Source: Ruegeria halocynthiae
Lineage (GTDB): Bacteria; Pseudomonadota; Alphaproteobacteria; Rhodobacterales; Rhodobacteraceae
Direction: 5' to 3'
Assembly: GCF_000743705.1 (NCBI RefSeq)
Contig: NZ_JQEZ01000002.1
Coordinates: 165,250 to 229,249 of the forward strand
DNA length: 64,000 bases
The position numbers and the translations under genes were made by a program. The notes under the pieces were generated by a model. The model was not told the DNA's origin and did no database searches. It saw nothing but the letters and a program-made list of their open reading frames with translations. Numbering within the stretch: the first letter of the stretch is position 1; every line of letters starts with the position of its first letter. Positions 41,182 to 50,265 of this stretch are shown piece after piece.

Positions 41182-42453
41182 ATGCGCTATATGATCACAT
41201 ACGATCTTATGGAAACCATGCGCAACACCAACCAATGGATGGGTGCGACTGCCAGTGCGATGGCCTCTTATCCCCTGTTCTCGATGGTGCCCAACCCCGC
41301 GCTCAGCATGATGGCCGCGTGGGGAGAAGTGACTGAGCGTACGTTTCAACGCATGGTCGTCAAACCGGACTGGGGCATTCGGACCTTTACCTGTGAGGAT
41401 GGCAAAGACCACCTTGTAGACATCGTTCCCGTCATGGAGCGCCCCTTTGGCGACCTGATCCATATTCGCGTCAACGGCCGCGAAGAACAGCCCCGTAAGG
41501 TTCTGCTGGTGGCACCGATGTCCGGTCACTATGCGACATTGCTGCGTTCCACGGTCAAAAGCCTGCTGGTCAATTGCGAAGTTTACGTCACCGATTGGCA
41601 TAATGCGCGCGATATTCCCGTGTCCGAAGGCAAATTCGATGTCGAAGACTATACCCTGTATCTTGTCGATTTCATGAAAGAACTTGGCCCGGACACACAT
41701 GTTGTTGCTGTCTGCCAACCTGCCCCCCTGACGCTGGCCGCCACCGCCTATCTGGCTGAGGTCGAGCCGCAGGCGCAGCCCTCAACCCTGACGCTGATCG
41801 GTGGACCGGTCGACCCGGATGCCACGCCAACCGATGTCACCGATTTCGGCCGCCGCGTGACGATGGGCCAGTTGGAAGAAACCATGATCCAGCGGGTCGG
41901 TTTCAAGTACAAAGGTGTCGGACGGATGGTCTATCCCGGCCTTTTACAACTGGCGTCGTTCATGTCGATGAACGGCGATCGCCATTCGCAGGCGTTCACG
42001 GATCAGATTCAGCGGGTGATGCGGGGCGAGGCCTCGGATCAAGACGCGCACAACCGATTCTACGACGAATATCTGGCTGTCATGGACATGACCGCCGAAT
42101 TCTATCTGTCCACGGTCGAGCGCGTCTTTAAAAACCGCGAGATCGCGCGCAACGAATTTGTTGTTGCGGGACACAAGGTCGATATCGGGAAAATCACCGA
42201 CGTTGCCGTTAAAACGGTGGAAGGTGCCAATGACGACATCTCGGCCCCCGGTCAGTGTATCGCAGCCCTTGATCTGTGTACCGGCCTGCCGGATTCCAAA
42301 AAGGCCAGTCATGTTGAACCCGCCGCAGGCCACTATGGCATTTTCGCCGGGCGCAGCTGGCGCGACAATATCCGGCCTTTGGTCATCGACTTCATGAACG
42401 CCAACACACGCAAACCCCGCCGCAGCGCAGCCAACAAAAACAAGGTGGCCTGA
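41182..42453 (+). CDS. phaZ: Intracellular polyhydroxyalkanoate depolymerase
   Basis: The 423-aa enzyme of the intracellular PHB depolymerase family shows 'MRYMITYDLMETMRNTNQWMGATASAMASYPL', 'VLLVAPMSGHYATLLRSTVKSLLVNCEVYVTDWHNARDIPVSEGKFDVEDYTLYLVDFM', 'HVVAVCQPAPLTLAATAYLAE' with a cysteine in the nucleophile elbow, and a C-terminal 'HVEPAAGHYGIFAGRSWRDNI' with the catalytic His. It mobilises stored polymer. AGGAG lies upstream of the ATG. It is divergent from phaC with a PhaR-type box between. Confidence 0.94.
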   Translation: MRYMITYDLMETMRNTNQWMGATASAMASYPLFSMVPNPALSMMAAWGEVTERTFQRMVVKPDWGIRTFTCEDGKDHLVDIVPVMERPFGDLIHIRVNGREEQPRKVLLVAPMSGHYATLLRSTVKSLLVNCEVYVTDWHNARDIPVSEGKFDVEDYTLYLVDFMKELGPDTHVVAVCQPAPLTLAATAYLAEVEPQAQPSTLTLIGGPVDPDATPTDVTDFGRRVTMGQLEETMIQRVGFKYKGVGRMVYPGLLQLASFMSMNGDRHSQAFTDQIQRVMRGEASDQDAHNRFYDEYLAVMDMTAEFYLSTVERVFKNREIARNEFVVAGHKVDIGKITDVAVKTVEGANDDISAPGQCIAALDLCTGLPDSKKASHVEPAAGHYGIFAGRSWRDNIRPLVIDFMNANTRKPRRSAANKNKVA

Positions 42454-42485
42454 CACGGAAGAGGGAACGCGGGGCAAAAGACACC

Positions 42486-43042
42486 GCCTTCTCCTGCGAT
42501 TGTGGAACCTTACACGGCCGCATAACTGCGGTCGGGGTGCAATCCGGCACGCACGTGGTATGTTTTGTCACGATTGTCGTGCGGCCCAGCTGTATTTCGG
42601 ACAACCCGACCCGGCACCCGGCCCGGTTGACGTTCTGCAAACAAACCCGGAAGAGATCAAATTCGACAGTGGGGCAGAGCATCTTGCGCTTATGCGGCTT
42701 AGTCCCAAGGGGGCGCTGCGTTGGTATGCCAGCTGCTGCAACACGCCACTTGCAACCACGTCCCGCACACCAAAGTTTCCCTTTGCCGGGTTCATCGTCA
42801 ATCGGATACCCGACCCCAGTGGCCTTGGCCCGATCACCACGCGCGGATTTGTTCCGCGGCCGAATGGCAAGCAATCGCATGAAAAGCTTGGACCGGCGAT
42901 CATTGGATTGCTGACGCGGGTCGCCAAGTCGCGGTTGTCCGGCAGTTGGAAAGATACACCGTTCTTCAACCCCGATACCGGAAAGCCTGTGGCAGAACCG
43001 ATCATCCCCAGCAAAGCTGAGCGGGCGGCGCTTTATCCGTAA
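42486..43042 (+). pseudogene. Frameshifted GFA-like (DUF6151-type) zinc protein
   Basis: Two frames together make one protein. The upstream frame reads 'FSCDCGTLHGRITAVGVQSGTHVVCF' (about 42489-42565); the downstream frame continues 'CHDCRAAQLYFGQPD...LMRLSPKGALRWYASCCNTPLATT' to 43042. Joined, they give CxC...CYC/CHDC zinc ligands as in glutathione-dependent formaldehyde-activating-like domains. The switch falls in TGTTTTG near 42562, where five T would restore the frame. No ATG, GTG or TTG precedes the upstream part, only CTG at 42450. It is either a decayed gene or a sequencing error. It overlaps the next, convergent gene by 10 bp. Confidence 0.65.
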
Positions 43043-43749
43043 GCCACCCGCGCCGGGGTATTCAGCCACGCCTCAAGCGCGTCATTCACGACCTGCGGTG
43101 TTTCAAGTGTTGGCAGATGCCCAGCCTCGTCAATGACTTGCAGGTCGGCGCCTGGTATCAAATCAGCCATAAAGGAATGTTTCCGTGCTGGCGTCAGTGT
43201 GTCATGTGCGCCACACAGAACCAACGTCGGCACGTTTATCCTCCGCAGTTCCGCTTGCTGTTCCGGGCGACGCTGCAAAGCCCGGATCTGGCGTTCGAAA
43301 ACGTCAGGCCCAAGGTCCATCGCCATCTTGATCACCTCGTTCAAAATCGGAATACGCCTCGGCCCCGGGGCCAATGAGTCCGAGCCGATGATCCTGCGCA
43401 TAACATCTTCCAGCCGCCCTGCCTTTGCGCCAACCAAATACTCTTCGCGGGTGGCTGCGATCTGAGGGGTATCGGCATGTGCATCCGTCGACAGCAACGC
43501 CAGCCGCGTCACACGACCGGGCGCGCGGCGGATGATTTCAAGCGCAACCACACCGCCCATGCTGTGCCCCGCCAAAGCAAATCGGTGCGGCAGCTGATCC
43601 AACATCCCCGAGGCGATTTCTTCGACCCGTTCAGCCGTTGAAACCGGTGCCACCGTCACCGCGCGTTGACGCGACAGGCGGACGATCTGCGGTTCAAAAA
43701 GCCGTGCATCACACATCAGTCCGGGTAGTAGAACCAGCGGCTCGATCAC
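43033..43749 (-). CDS. Alpha/beta hydrolase
   Basis: The 238-aa protein has the nucleophile elbow 'FALAGHSMGGVVALEII' (Ser), an acid in 'VLCGAHDTLTP' and the His in 'VIDEAGHLPTLETPQ', the canonical triad. It starts MIEPLVLLPGLMCDARLFEPQI, resembling small esterases of the 3-oxoadipate enol-lactonase group. The start is GTG at 43749, with a perfect AGGAGG 6 bp upstream; the frame is open seven codons further. The substrate is unknown. It follows the M15-like gene by 84 bp. Confidence 0.85.
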   Translation of the reverse strand: MIEPLVLLPGLMCDARLFEPQIVRLSRQRAVTVAPVSTAERVEEIASGMLDQLPHRFALAGHSMGGVVALEIIRRAPGRVTRLALLSTDAHADTPQIAATREEYLVGAKAGRLEDVMRRIIGSDSLAPGPRRIPILNEVIKMAMDLGPDVFERQIRALQRRPEQQAELRRINVPTLVLCGAHDTLTPARKHSFMADLIPGADLQVIDEAGHLPTLETPQVVNDALEAWLNTPARVAYG

Positions 43750-43833
43750 GCGGGGCCTCCTGTTATTCACCTTCTGCGGCGGTCTTGCTTACACTCAGGA
43801 TGAGAGGTTTTTCGACACCGGGCAAGGGAAAGT

Positions 43834-44466
43834 TCAAGGATAGTTGATACCGCGAAAGGCGGGAAAATCCGCGTATCTTTCACGCCGCGTTTGCAGGTCT
43901 TCTTCCGGTTCGCCCCCCGGGCGTATAAGACAACCGCGTGGGGCGATATAGCTATCGATCCGACGCTGAGGATCAGGCCGCCACACAAGGTTGAAGGCAC
44001 AGAGTTTGGGAAAGAACCAAACTTCAGAATACGGCAGGTGATCGTGTATCCACCAGGCCAGATCGCGCCAATCCCGGCCTGCCTCGTAACGATCCGCAAA
44101 CCATGGGATGACAATTGACGCCCCGGAAACCCGGTTGCCCCCCTTACCCCAATCCCAGATATGGCATTCCAGCGGATTGTCATTGCGGGCGCAATTCAGG
44201 CGGTTCTCATTCCCGAACTTATTGAGCGAGGCTGAGCGATACCCCGACCGCACCGCAACACGGCCGAAGGTCTCTTCCAACGGGTCCAGCAATGTCTGGC
44301 AAAAGGCGCGTCCGGTTTCGATGGCAAGGTCAGGATCGTCGGGAATATTCTGCTTTTCGTGAAAATTCCCAATCTCGGAATACAGGAAATCACGCATGAA
44401 AAAATGTCGCGACAGGCGCACGCGGCCCAGCGTCTCAAGGCTCCACATGCTGCCGGGCTTGCGCAT
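43834..44466 (-). CDS. M15-like (D-Ala-D-Ala carboxypeptidase-fold) protein
   Basis: The 210-aa protein without a signal peptide contains 'RLSRHFFMRDFLYSEIGNFHEKQNIPDDPDLAI' and 'FGRVAVRSGYRSASLNKFGNEN', the latter like the RSGYRS substrate-binding turn of M15/VanY peptidases, then 'HIWDW' and 'WWIHDHLPYSEVWFFPKLCAFNLVWRP'. The metal ligands are not all in standard spacing, so activity is uncertain. The ATG at 44466 lies two bases after the VOC stop (TGAAAATG), so it is coupled. I know similar proteins only as conserved hypotheticals. Confidence 0.65.
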   Translation of the reverse strand: MRKPGSMWSLETLGRVRLSRHFFMRDFLYSEIGNFHEKQNIPDDPDLAIETGRAFCQTLLDPLEETFGRVAVRSGYRSASLNKFGNENRLNCARNDNPLECHIWDWGKGGNRVSGASIVIPWFADRYEAGRDWRDLAWWIHDHLPYSEVWFFPKLCAFNLVWRPDPQRRIDSYIAPRGCLIRPGGEPEEDLQTRRERYADFPAFRGINYP

Positions 44467-44468
44467 TT

Positions 44469-44894
44469 TCAGTATCCGTTCCAGCGAAACGACCCATCCG
44501 GTCCAAGGGGCGAAAACGGGTTGAACGCGATTTCCCAAATGGTGCCATCCGGGGCCTGAAAATAACCGTGGTGCCCGCCCCAGAACACATCCGACGCGGG
44601 TTTCAGAATTGTCGCACCGGCGGCTTTGGCCCTGTGCAGAATGTCGGCGACGTCATCCTTGGATCGGCAGTTGTGGCTCAGCGTCATGGCACCCCGACCC
44701 AGCGTCGCAATATCCATCCCGATTTCACCCGCCAGAGCCGCCAGCGGATACAGGCCCAGTGTCTGGCCAATCAGATCAAAGGCGATGACCCCGTCTGGGC
44801 TGTTGACACGCTGCCAACCCATAGCCTCATAGAAAGTCGCAGCTGCCTCAAGGTCGTCCACCCCAAGGGTTATCAGGCTAACACGTTGCTCCAT
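44469..44894 (-). CDS. VOC family (glyoxalase-fold) protein
   Basis: The 141-aa protein shows one VOC module: 'VSLITLGVDDLEAAATFYEAMGWQRV' at the start and 'GYFQAPDGTIWEIAFNPF' with the terminal acidic metal ligand near the end. The middle 'MTLSHNCRSKDDVADILHRAKAAGATILKPA' is typical of bleomycin-resistance-like proteins. The ATG at 44894 overlaps the stop of the upstream hydrolase (TGATG). The substrate is unknown. Confidence 0.87.
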   Translation of the reverse strand: MEQRVSLITLGVDDLEAAATFYEAMGWQRVNSPDGVIAFDLIGQTLGLYPLAALAGEIGMDIATLGRGAMTLSHNCRSKDDVADILHRAKAAGATILKPASDVFWGGHHGYFQAPDGTIWEIAFNPFSPLGPDGSFRWNGY

Positions 44895-45889
44895 CACTGA
44901 ATCCCCAAGTCCTTCAACCAGCTCAAAATATCAGATACCGCCGCCTCGGTCTGCCCGGGCGACATCAGTCGGCCAGCAACAACATGCGCGGCGGGATCGT
45001 CACCCGGACCCATTGTCACCAATTCAACCCGCGCCGGGCCACCCCAGACATTCGCAACCTTATGGGTGCGATCCGGGCGCACCACCTGATCGTCGCCCGA
45101 GAACCAGAACAAGGCAGGGATCTGCGCCGCAGAGAAATCAAGCGCATAGACGGCGTCGACCAACGCCGACATCGGCACGACAGCTTCCCATGGGTAGATC
45201 ACGGACCAATATTTGTTCTTTTCCGGGTCCGGGTCGGACACATCGCGGTTTTCACCCATCAAGATCGGCAGCCAAATTCTCGCCCAGGGAAGGCTGGGTA
45301 TCCACGCGCCGGACGTGTTCACGCCGAAATTGGGTGAGATGAAAACCATGCCCGCTACGTTTCGGCTTAACTCGTCGTCCAATGCCGCAGCCGCTGCCAG
45401 CGTTGCCCCCGTCGACGTCGCGATCACCACGACCTGATCCCCAACCGCGCGCGCAGCTGCCAACCCTTCGGCCGCATCCTGCATCCAGCCAGAGGCGGTG
45501 CCTTCGGCCATTGCCTGCCCGGTCCGGCCATGGCCCTGCAAGCGAGCATAAACCAAATTCGCCCCAAGCGCATCGGCCACCAAATCCGGCACCGGGCGGA
45601 TCTCCTCGGACGTGGCGGAAAACCCATGCAGATACAGAACAGAAACCGGCGTCCGCTGTTCCTTGAACCCGTCTTGCCAGATCACGCGCTTTTCAACACC
45701 GGGGGTGATATCGTCAAAGGCGGATTCGACGCTTTCAAAATACACCTGAATCCCTTCGCCGAATTTACGCGGTTCGAAACGGGGATGCAGGTCCACCTGT
45801 TCCCGTGGCCCAAGCCAATAGATCAATCCACCGACCAGCCACAGCACCAGAAAAAAGCGCCCCAAAAACCATCCAAACCGCCGGATCAT
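44894..45889 (-). CDS. Membrane-anchored alpha/beta hydrolase
   Basis: The 331-aa protein has an N-terminal membrane helix (residues 5-26, FGWFLGRFFLVLWLVGGLIYWL) and a serine hydrolase domain outside it: 'SVLYLHGFSATSEEIRPVPDLV', nucleophile elbow 'VIATSTGATLAAAAAL' (Ser), 'FWFSGDDQVV' (Asp) and a late His in 'PAAHVVAG'. It resembles S33-type lipases/lysophospholipases. It overlaps the next upstream hydrolase by 4 bp and the VOC gene by one base, so these are one transcript. Confidence 0.85.
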   Translation of the reverse strand: MIRRFGWFLGRFFLVLWLVGGLIYWLGPREQVDLHPRFEPRKFGEGIQVYFESVESAFDDITPGVEKRVIWQDGFKEQRTPVSVLYLHGFSATSEEIRPVPDLVADALGANLVYARLQGHGRTGQAMAEGTASGWMQDAAEGLAAARAVGDQVVVIATSTGATLAAAAALDDELSRNVAGMVFISPNFGVNTSGAWIPSLPWARIWLPILMGENRDVSDPDPEKNKYWSVIYPWEAVVPMSALVDAVYALDFSAAQIPALFWFSGDDQVVRPDRTHKVANVWGGPARVELVTMGPGDDPAAHVVAGRLMSPGQTEAAVSDILSWLKDLGIQ

Positions 45890-46635
45890 TGTGCGCCCGA
45901 TACGTCAACAACGGCCGTTTCGATCACCCCAAGGCAAGGCCCATCGGAAAAGCGATGATCGGCATCCTTGACCAACAGCAGGCGCACGTCTGGCCCTGTT
46001 GCGTGCCCAAGCAGAACAACCGCCGTTTCGGTCGACACTGCGGTATCCTCGGTCCCTTGCAGGAACCGAACCGGAAATGGCAGGTGTAAGGCATCCCGCA
46101 GCACAAGGTGCTGGCGGCCGTCTTCGATCATGCGTTTGGTGATGACGTAAGGCTCCATGTAATCCGAAGGCAGTTCGACATGCCCGACTGTGTCCAGCGC
46201 TTGTTTCTGCGCTTCCGTGAACGACGCCCAATATCCATCTTCAGTAAAATCCGGCGCAGCCGCGATGGTGACCATCCCGGCGATCCGTTCGGGCATTGCC
46301 TTGGCCAGCAACAGCGCCTGCCATCCCCCCATGGACGAACCTACAATGATCAACGACCCTTCGGTCAACGCGGAAACTGCGGCCACCGTGTCCTGATGCC
46401 AATCGCCGATGCACCCCTCCTCGAACGTGCCCGAACTTTCGCCATGCCCGGAATAGTCGAACCGCAAAAACGCCTGCCCCCGGGCCTGCGCCCAGGCTTC
46501 AAGATGCACCGCCTTGGTGCCCTCCATATCCGATTTCAGCCCGCCCAGAAAAACGATGATCGGACCCGTACCCTCGCTCTTGTGAAAAGCCAATCGCCGC
46601 CCTTGCGCGGTCTCCAGAAATTCTGTCGCTGCCAT
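45886..46635 (-). CDS. Alpha/beta hydrolase, ABHD10-like
   Basis: The 249-aa cytosolic hydrolase begins 'TEFLETAQGRRLAFHKSEGTGPIIVFLGGLKSDMEGTKAVHLEAWAQARGQAFLRFDYSGHGES'. This matches the ABHD10-like group of bacterial proteins. The nucleophile is in 'IIVGSSMGGWQALLLA', the acid in 'FLQGTEDTAVS' and the His in 'KDADHRFSD'. ABHD10 relatives are thioesterases or acyl-glucuronide esterases. It heads the operon; thrS is divergent 218 bp away. Confidence 0.87.
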   Translation of the reverse strand: MAATEFLETAQGRRLAFHKSEGTGPIIVFLGGLKSDMEGTKAVHLEAWAQARGQAFLRFDYSGHGESSGTFEEGCIGDWHQDTVAAVSALTEGSLIIVGSSMGGWQALLLAKAMPERIAGMVTIAAAPDFTEDGYWASFTEAQKQALDTVGHVELPSDYMEPYVITKRMIEDGRQHLVLRDALHLPFPVRFLQGTEDTAVSTETAVVLLGHATGPDVRLLLVKDADHRFSDGPCLGVIETAVVDVSGAQ

Positions 46636-46699
46636 GAAACCCTCTCTGCTTCCAGGGCATCATGCACGCCCCACCCCCAAGTGCAATTCCCCGGTCCGC

Positions 46700-46749
46700 C
46701 TTCATCTGGCTAAAAATATCCCGGGGAGCGCGAGGGGCTGGCCCCTCGC
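46700..46749 (-). repeat. Short intergenic repeat, copy 2, with attached hairpin
   Basis: On the minus strand this reads CTCCCCGGGATATTTTTAG then CCAGATGAAG, related to the copy at 19972-20003. Beside it, GCGAGGGG and CCCCTCGC form a perfect 8-bp stem around CTGG (46730-46749). It lies between divergent genes. Confidence 0.5.
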
Positions 46750-46853
46750 CCGCGCAACACTTGACACAGGTGCCCCGGCCTGCCAAATGGCCTGAACACA
46801 AATAACCCGCAACCGGGCGTTCAGTGGGCGCCAAACCGACGAGGAGAGCCGAT

Positions 46854-48812
46854 ATGGCCCTGGATACAAAATCCGTCTCTCTCACCCTTCCCGATGGCAA
46901 TGCACGTTCCTATGACGCAGGCGTCACGCCCGCGCAGGTGGCGGCTGATATCTCGACCTCGCTGGCGAAAAAAGCCATCTCGGCCACAGTGAACGGTCAG
47001 CATTGGGACCTGCAATGGCCCATCGAAGCCGACGCCGATATCGCCATCCACACCATGAAGGATGAGGTTCAGGCCAATGAGCTGATCCGCCACGATCTGG
47101 CCCACATCATGGCCCGCGCCGTGCAGGAAATCTGGCCCGACACCAAAGTCACCATCGGCCCCGTCATCGAAAACGGCTGGTATTACGACTTTGACCGGGC
47201 GGAACCGTTCACGCCCGAAGACCTTGGCCTGATCGAAAAAAAGATGAAGGAAATCATCAACAAACGTGATGCGGTCACCACCGAGGTCTGGGACCGTCAG
47301 CGCGCGATTGATTTCTACACTCAGAACGACGAGCCTTATAAGGTCGAACTGATCGACGCCATCCCCGGCGACGAGCCGCTGCGCATGTATTGGCACGGCG
47401 ACTGGCAGGACCTGTGCCGTGGGCCGCACCTGCAACACACCGGTCAAGTGCCGGGCGACGCTTTCAAACTGATGTCCATCGCAGGCGCATATTGGCGCGG
47501 TGACAGCGACCGGGCGATGCTGCAGCGTATCTACGGCGTGGCCTTCACCGGCAAGGAAAAGCTCAAAGCGCACCTGCACATGCTGGAAGAGGCCGCCAAA
47601 CGCGACCACCGCAAACTGGGCCGCGAGATGAACCTGTTCCACATGCAGGAAGAAGCCCCCGGTCAGATTTTCTGGCATCCGAATGGCTGGAAAATCTACA
47701 CCACTTTGCAGGACTACATGCGCCGGATGCAAGAGCGGGACGGCTATGTCGAGGTGAACACTCCCCAAGTGGTCGACCGCAAACTGTGGGAGGCCTCGGG
47801 CCATTGGGACAAGTACCAGGAAAACATGTTCATCGTTGAAGTCGACGAGGAACATGCCCGGGAAAAAGCGATCAACGCGCTGAAGCCAATGAACTGCCCC
47901 TGCCATGTACAGGTGTTCAATCAGGGTCTGAAATCCTATCGCGATCTACCGCTGCGGATGGCTGAATTCGGATCCTGCGCGCGCTATGAACCCTCGGGCG
48001 CACTGCATGGTATCATGCGTGTGCGCGGCTTTACGCAGGATGATGGCCACATCTTCTGTTCCGAAGATCAGATTGAATCCGAGACCGCCAAGTTCATCGC
48101 CTTCCTGTCCAAGGTTTATGCCGATCTGGGCTTCCATGATTGGACGATCAAACTGTCCACCCGCCCGGAAAAGCGGATCGGGTCTGATGAAAGCTGGGAT
48201 TTGGTCGAAAAGGCGCTGGGCGATGCCTGCAAGGCCGCCGGGTACGACTATGAACTTCTCGAAGGTGAAGGCGCGTTTTACGGACCCAAGCTCGAATTCA
48301 CCCTGACCGACGCGATTGGCCGGACATGGCAATGCGGCACCTTGCAGGTTGACCCCAACTTGCCCGAACGCTTGGATGCCAGCTTTGTCGGCGCCGACGG
48401 GGCCAAGCACCGCCCGTTCATGCTGCACCGGGCGACGCTGGGCTCGTTCGAACGCTTCATCGGCATCCTGATCGAAGAACATGCAGGAAAACTGCCGTTC
48501 TGGCTGGCGCCGCGGCAGGTTGTTGTCGCTTCAATCACCTCCGAGGCGGACGAATACGTTATGGAAGTGGTCGAAACGCTCAAGGCCGCCGGTGTCCGGG
48601 TCGAGGCTGATATTCGCAACGAAAAGATCAACTACAAGGTCCGCGAGCATTCGGTCGGCAAAGTGCCGGTCATCCTTGCTGTCGGCCACCGCGAGGTCGA
48701 GGAACGCACCGTAAGTGTCCGGCGTCTGGGCGAAAAACAAACGCAGGTTCAATCGCTTGAGGCTGTAACAAACGAGCTGTCCCAGGCGGCCACCCCGCCC
48801 GACCTGCTGTAA
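46854..48812 (+). CDS. thrS: Threonine-tRNA ligase
   Basis: The 652-aa class II synthetase has the full set of domains: TGS ('[23 protein letters not shown]', residues 7-60), editing domain with '[15 protein letters not shown]' and '[12 protein letters not shown]' zinc-like motifs, the catalytic core ('[19 protein letters not shown]', '[10 protein letters not shown]', '[26 protein letters not shown]') and anticodon domain ('[28 protein letters not shown]'). The ATG at 46854 has GGAGAG upstream. A strong stem-loop follows the stop. Confidence 0.98.
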   Translation: MALDTKSVSLTLPDGNARSYDAGVTPAQVAADISTSLAKKAISATVNGQHWDLQWPIEADADIAIHTMKDEVQANELIRHDLAHIMARAVQEIWPDTKVTIGPVIENGWYYDFDRAEPFTPEDLGLIEKKMKEIINKRDAVTTEVWDRQRAIDFYTQNDEPYKVELIDAIPGDEPLRMYWHGDWQDLCRGPHLQHTGQVPGDAFKLMSIAGAYWRGDSDRAMLQRIYGVAFTGKEKLKAHLHMLEEAAKRDHRKLGREMNLFHMQEEAPGQIFWHPNGWKIYTTLQDYMRRMQERDGYVEVNTPQVVDRKLWEASGHWDKYQENMFIVEVDEEHAREKAINALKPMNCPCHVQVFNQGLKSYRDLPLRMAEFGSCARYEPSGALHGIMRVRGFTQDDGHIFCSEDQIESETAKFIAFLSKVYADLGFHDWTIKLSTRPEKRIGSDESWDLVEKALGDACKAAGYDYELLEGEGAFYGPKLEFTLTDAIGRTWQCGTLQVDPNLPERLDASFVGADGAKHRPFMLHRATLGSFERFIGILIEEHAGKLPFWLAPRQVVVASITSEADEYVMEVVETLKAAGVRVEADIRNEKINYKVREHSVGKVPVILAVGHREVEERTVSVRRLGEKQTQVQSLEAVTNELSQAATPPDLL

Positions 48813-48834
48813 CATTTGGCGATAAATCGCCCGA

Positions 48835-48862
48835 AATCCGGCCTCAAACACGAGGCCGGATT
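48835..48862 (+). terminator. Stem-loop terminator of thrS
   Basis: AATCCGGCCTC and GAGGCCGGATT form a perfect 11-bp stem around AAACAC, 22 bp after the stop, followed by only a weak T-rich stretch. Confidence 0.7.
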
Positions 48863-48897
48863 GAAACACTTTCCATTTTTCAATTCAAAAACAATTT

Positions 48898-48924
48898 GTT
48901 AACCTGCAAGGGTGCATGACGGTC
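48898..48924 (+). promoter_or_regulatory. Possible ECF-sigma promoter of the bufferin operon
   Basis: GTTAACC (48898-48904) and CGGTC (48920-48924) are 15 bp apart, resembling the AAC-type -35 and CG-type -10 used by ECF sigma factors. Bufferin operons of Caulobacter are driven by an ECF factor, SigF. No sigma gene is adjacent. A 5' leader of about 100 bp would result. Confidence 0.3.
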
Positions 48925-49033
48925 TTTGACGGGGTTGTGAGACACGGGCTCGTGAATTCAACTGTGCCGTCATAGCCATTAGGTTATTCACTGTCACAAA
49001 CAGACATACGCAGTCATCAAAAGGATTACCGAG

Positions 49034-49336
49034 ATGTCGAAAACAGCAAAATCCCTTGTTATCGCAAGCGCCGTCGCGGCCGCCGTTTCGGGCGCAGCTA
49101 CCACTGCCACCGCCCAAGCCAAAGAGAAATGCTATGGCGTTTCGCTTGCCGGTCAGAACGACTGTGCTGCAGGCCCAGGCACCACCTGCGCGGGCACCTC
49201 GACCGTGGACTATCAAGGCAACGCATGGACCCTGGTAGATGCCGGCACCTGCGCCGATATCGAATTGCCCAAATCGGCCGACGGTGCGGCCCGCAGTGGT
49301 TCGCTGGAACCGCAGGACCGCGACCTGCCCGCATAA
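49034..49336 (+). CDS. bufA: Bufferin-type RiPP metallophore precursor (DUF2282, BufA1 family)
   Basis: The 100-aa precursor has a signal peptide (residues 1-29, [20 protein letters not shown]...AQA), so the product is periplasmic. The core has four cysteines, Cys33, Cys44, Cys52 and Cys73, in '[18 protein letters not shown]', '[17 protein letters not shown]' and '[11 protein letters not shown]'. This is the family pattern. In characterised bufferins, cysteines are turned into thiooxazole-type rings by the neighbouring MNIO enzyme and the peptide binds copper. The tail after residue 78 is hydrophilic. A terminator-like hairpin separates it from bufB, consistent with the precursor being made in excess. 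Confidence 0.88.
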   Translation: MSKTAKSLVIASAVAAAVSGAATTATAQAKEKCYGVSLAGQNDCAAGPGTTCAGTSTVDYQGNAWTLVDAGTCADIELPKSADGAARSGSLEPQDRDLPA

Positions 49337-49360
49337 GGCAAAGTCAACGAAAGCATGAGG

Positions 49361-49390
49361 GGCGGGCAACAACGCCCGCCTCTTTGTTGT
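49361..49390 (+). terminator. Intra-operon terminator/attenuator between bufA and bufB
   Basis: GGCGGGC and GCCCGCC form a 7-bp stem, extendable through a wobble pair, around AACAAC, followed by TCTTTGTTGT. It probably lets most transcripts end after bufA. Confidence 0.65.
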
Positions 49391-49407
49391 GACCGGAGGA
49401 CTTGTAC

Positions 49408-50265
49408 ATGTTGGATAATGCACACAAATCGAACAGATTGCCCGCCGCGCCGGGCGTTGGTTACAAGCCTCAACATTTCGACCAGATTCTGAAACATGCC
49501 CATCCCGTGGCATGGCTTGAGATCCACGCAGAAAACTACATGGGTGATGGCGGTCGGCCGCTGGCCCAACTGCGACACCTGTCTGAACAATTCCCCATTT
49601 CGGTACACGGCGTCGGCCTGTCGATTGGTGCCGAAGGACCATTGGACCCGGATCATCTGGCGCGTCTGAAACATCTTGTCGGCTGGCTGAACCCGGCCAG
49701 CTTTTCCGAACATCTGGCGTGGTCAACCCATGACGGCCACTTTCTGAACGACTTGCTGCCCCTGCCCTACACCGATGCGACCCTGACGCGTATCTGCGAT
49801 CACATTGATCAGGTGCAAGAAACCGTTGGCCGCCAGATGCTGTTGGAAAACCCCTCCAGCTATCTGGCATTTGAAGAAAGCACCTGGTCCGAGCCTGACT
49901 TTCTGCGGGAAGCTTCTCGTCGTACGGGCTGCGGTCTGTTGCTGGACGTGAACAACGTCTTTGTGTCGGCAACCAATCTGGACTTCTCACCGCAAGGCTA
50001 TATCGACGCTTACCCGCTGGAAAAAGTCGGGGAAATTCACCTTGGCGGACATGATGAGGATGAGGACGACCACGGTCGCCCCCTGCTGATTGACAGCCAT
50101 GGGCGCGAAGTGGTCGATCCGGTCTGGGCTTTGCTGGACTATGTGCTGGAACGCTCAGGCCCCAAACCCGTTCTGGTCGAATGGGACACGGATGTTCCTG
50201 ACTGGCCCGTTCTTCGGGCCGAGGCGGACCGCGCACAAGCGGCGCTGGACCGCGTTCCGGCATGA
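49408..50265 (+). CDS. bufB: MNIO family bufferin-modifying enzyme (DUF692)
   Basis: The 285-aa TIM-barrel protein of the multinuclear non-haem iron oxidative enzyme family shows the metal-binding pattern '[14 protein letters not shown]', '[16 protein letters not shown]', '[24 protein letters not shown]', '[11 protein letters not shown]', '[14 protein letters not shown]', '[12 protein letters not shown]' and '[12 protein letters not shown]'. These His, Asp, Asn and Glu residues bind two or three irons. It would oxidise precursor cysteines with oxygen. The ATG at 49408 has GGAGG 8 bp upstream; a TTG at 49402 is too close to that site. It overlaps bufC by 4 bp. Confidence 0.93.
   Translation: MLDNAHKSNRLPAAPGVGYKPQHFDQILKHAHPVAWLEIHAENYMGDGGRPLAQLRHLSEQFPISVHGVGLSIGAEGPLDPDHLARLKHLVGWLNPASFSEHLAWSTHDGHFLNDLLPLPYTDATLTRICDHIDQVQETVGRQMLLENPSSYLAFEESTWSEPDFLREASRRTGCGLLLDVNNVFVSATNLDFSPQGYIDAYPLEKVGEIHLGGHDEDEDDHGRPLLIDSHGREVVDPVWALLDYVLERSGPKPVLVEWDTDVPDWPVLRAEADRAQAALDRVPA

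Noticed and set aside
46636-46853. A T-box or threonine attenuator leader for thrS
   Set aside because: No T-box sequence or run of threonine codons is visible, and T-boxes are not expected in alphaproteobacteria. The hairpin there belongs to the interspersed repeat.
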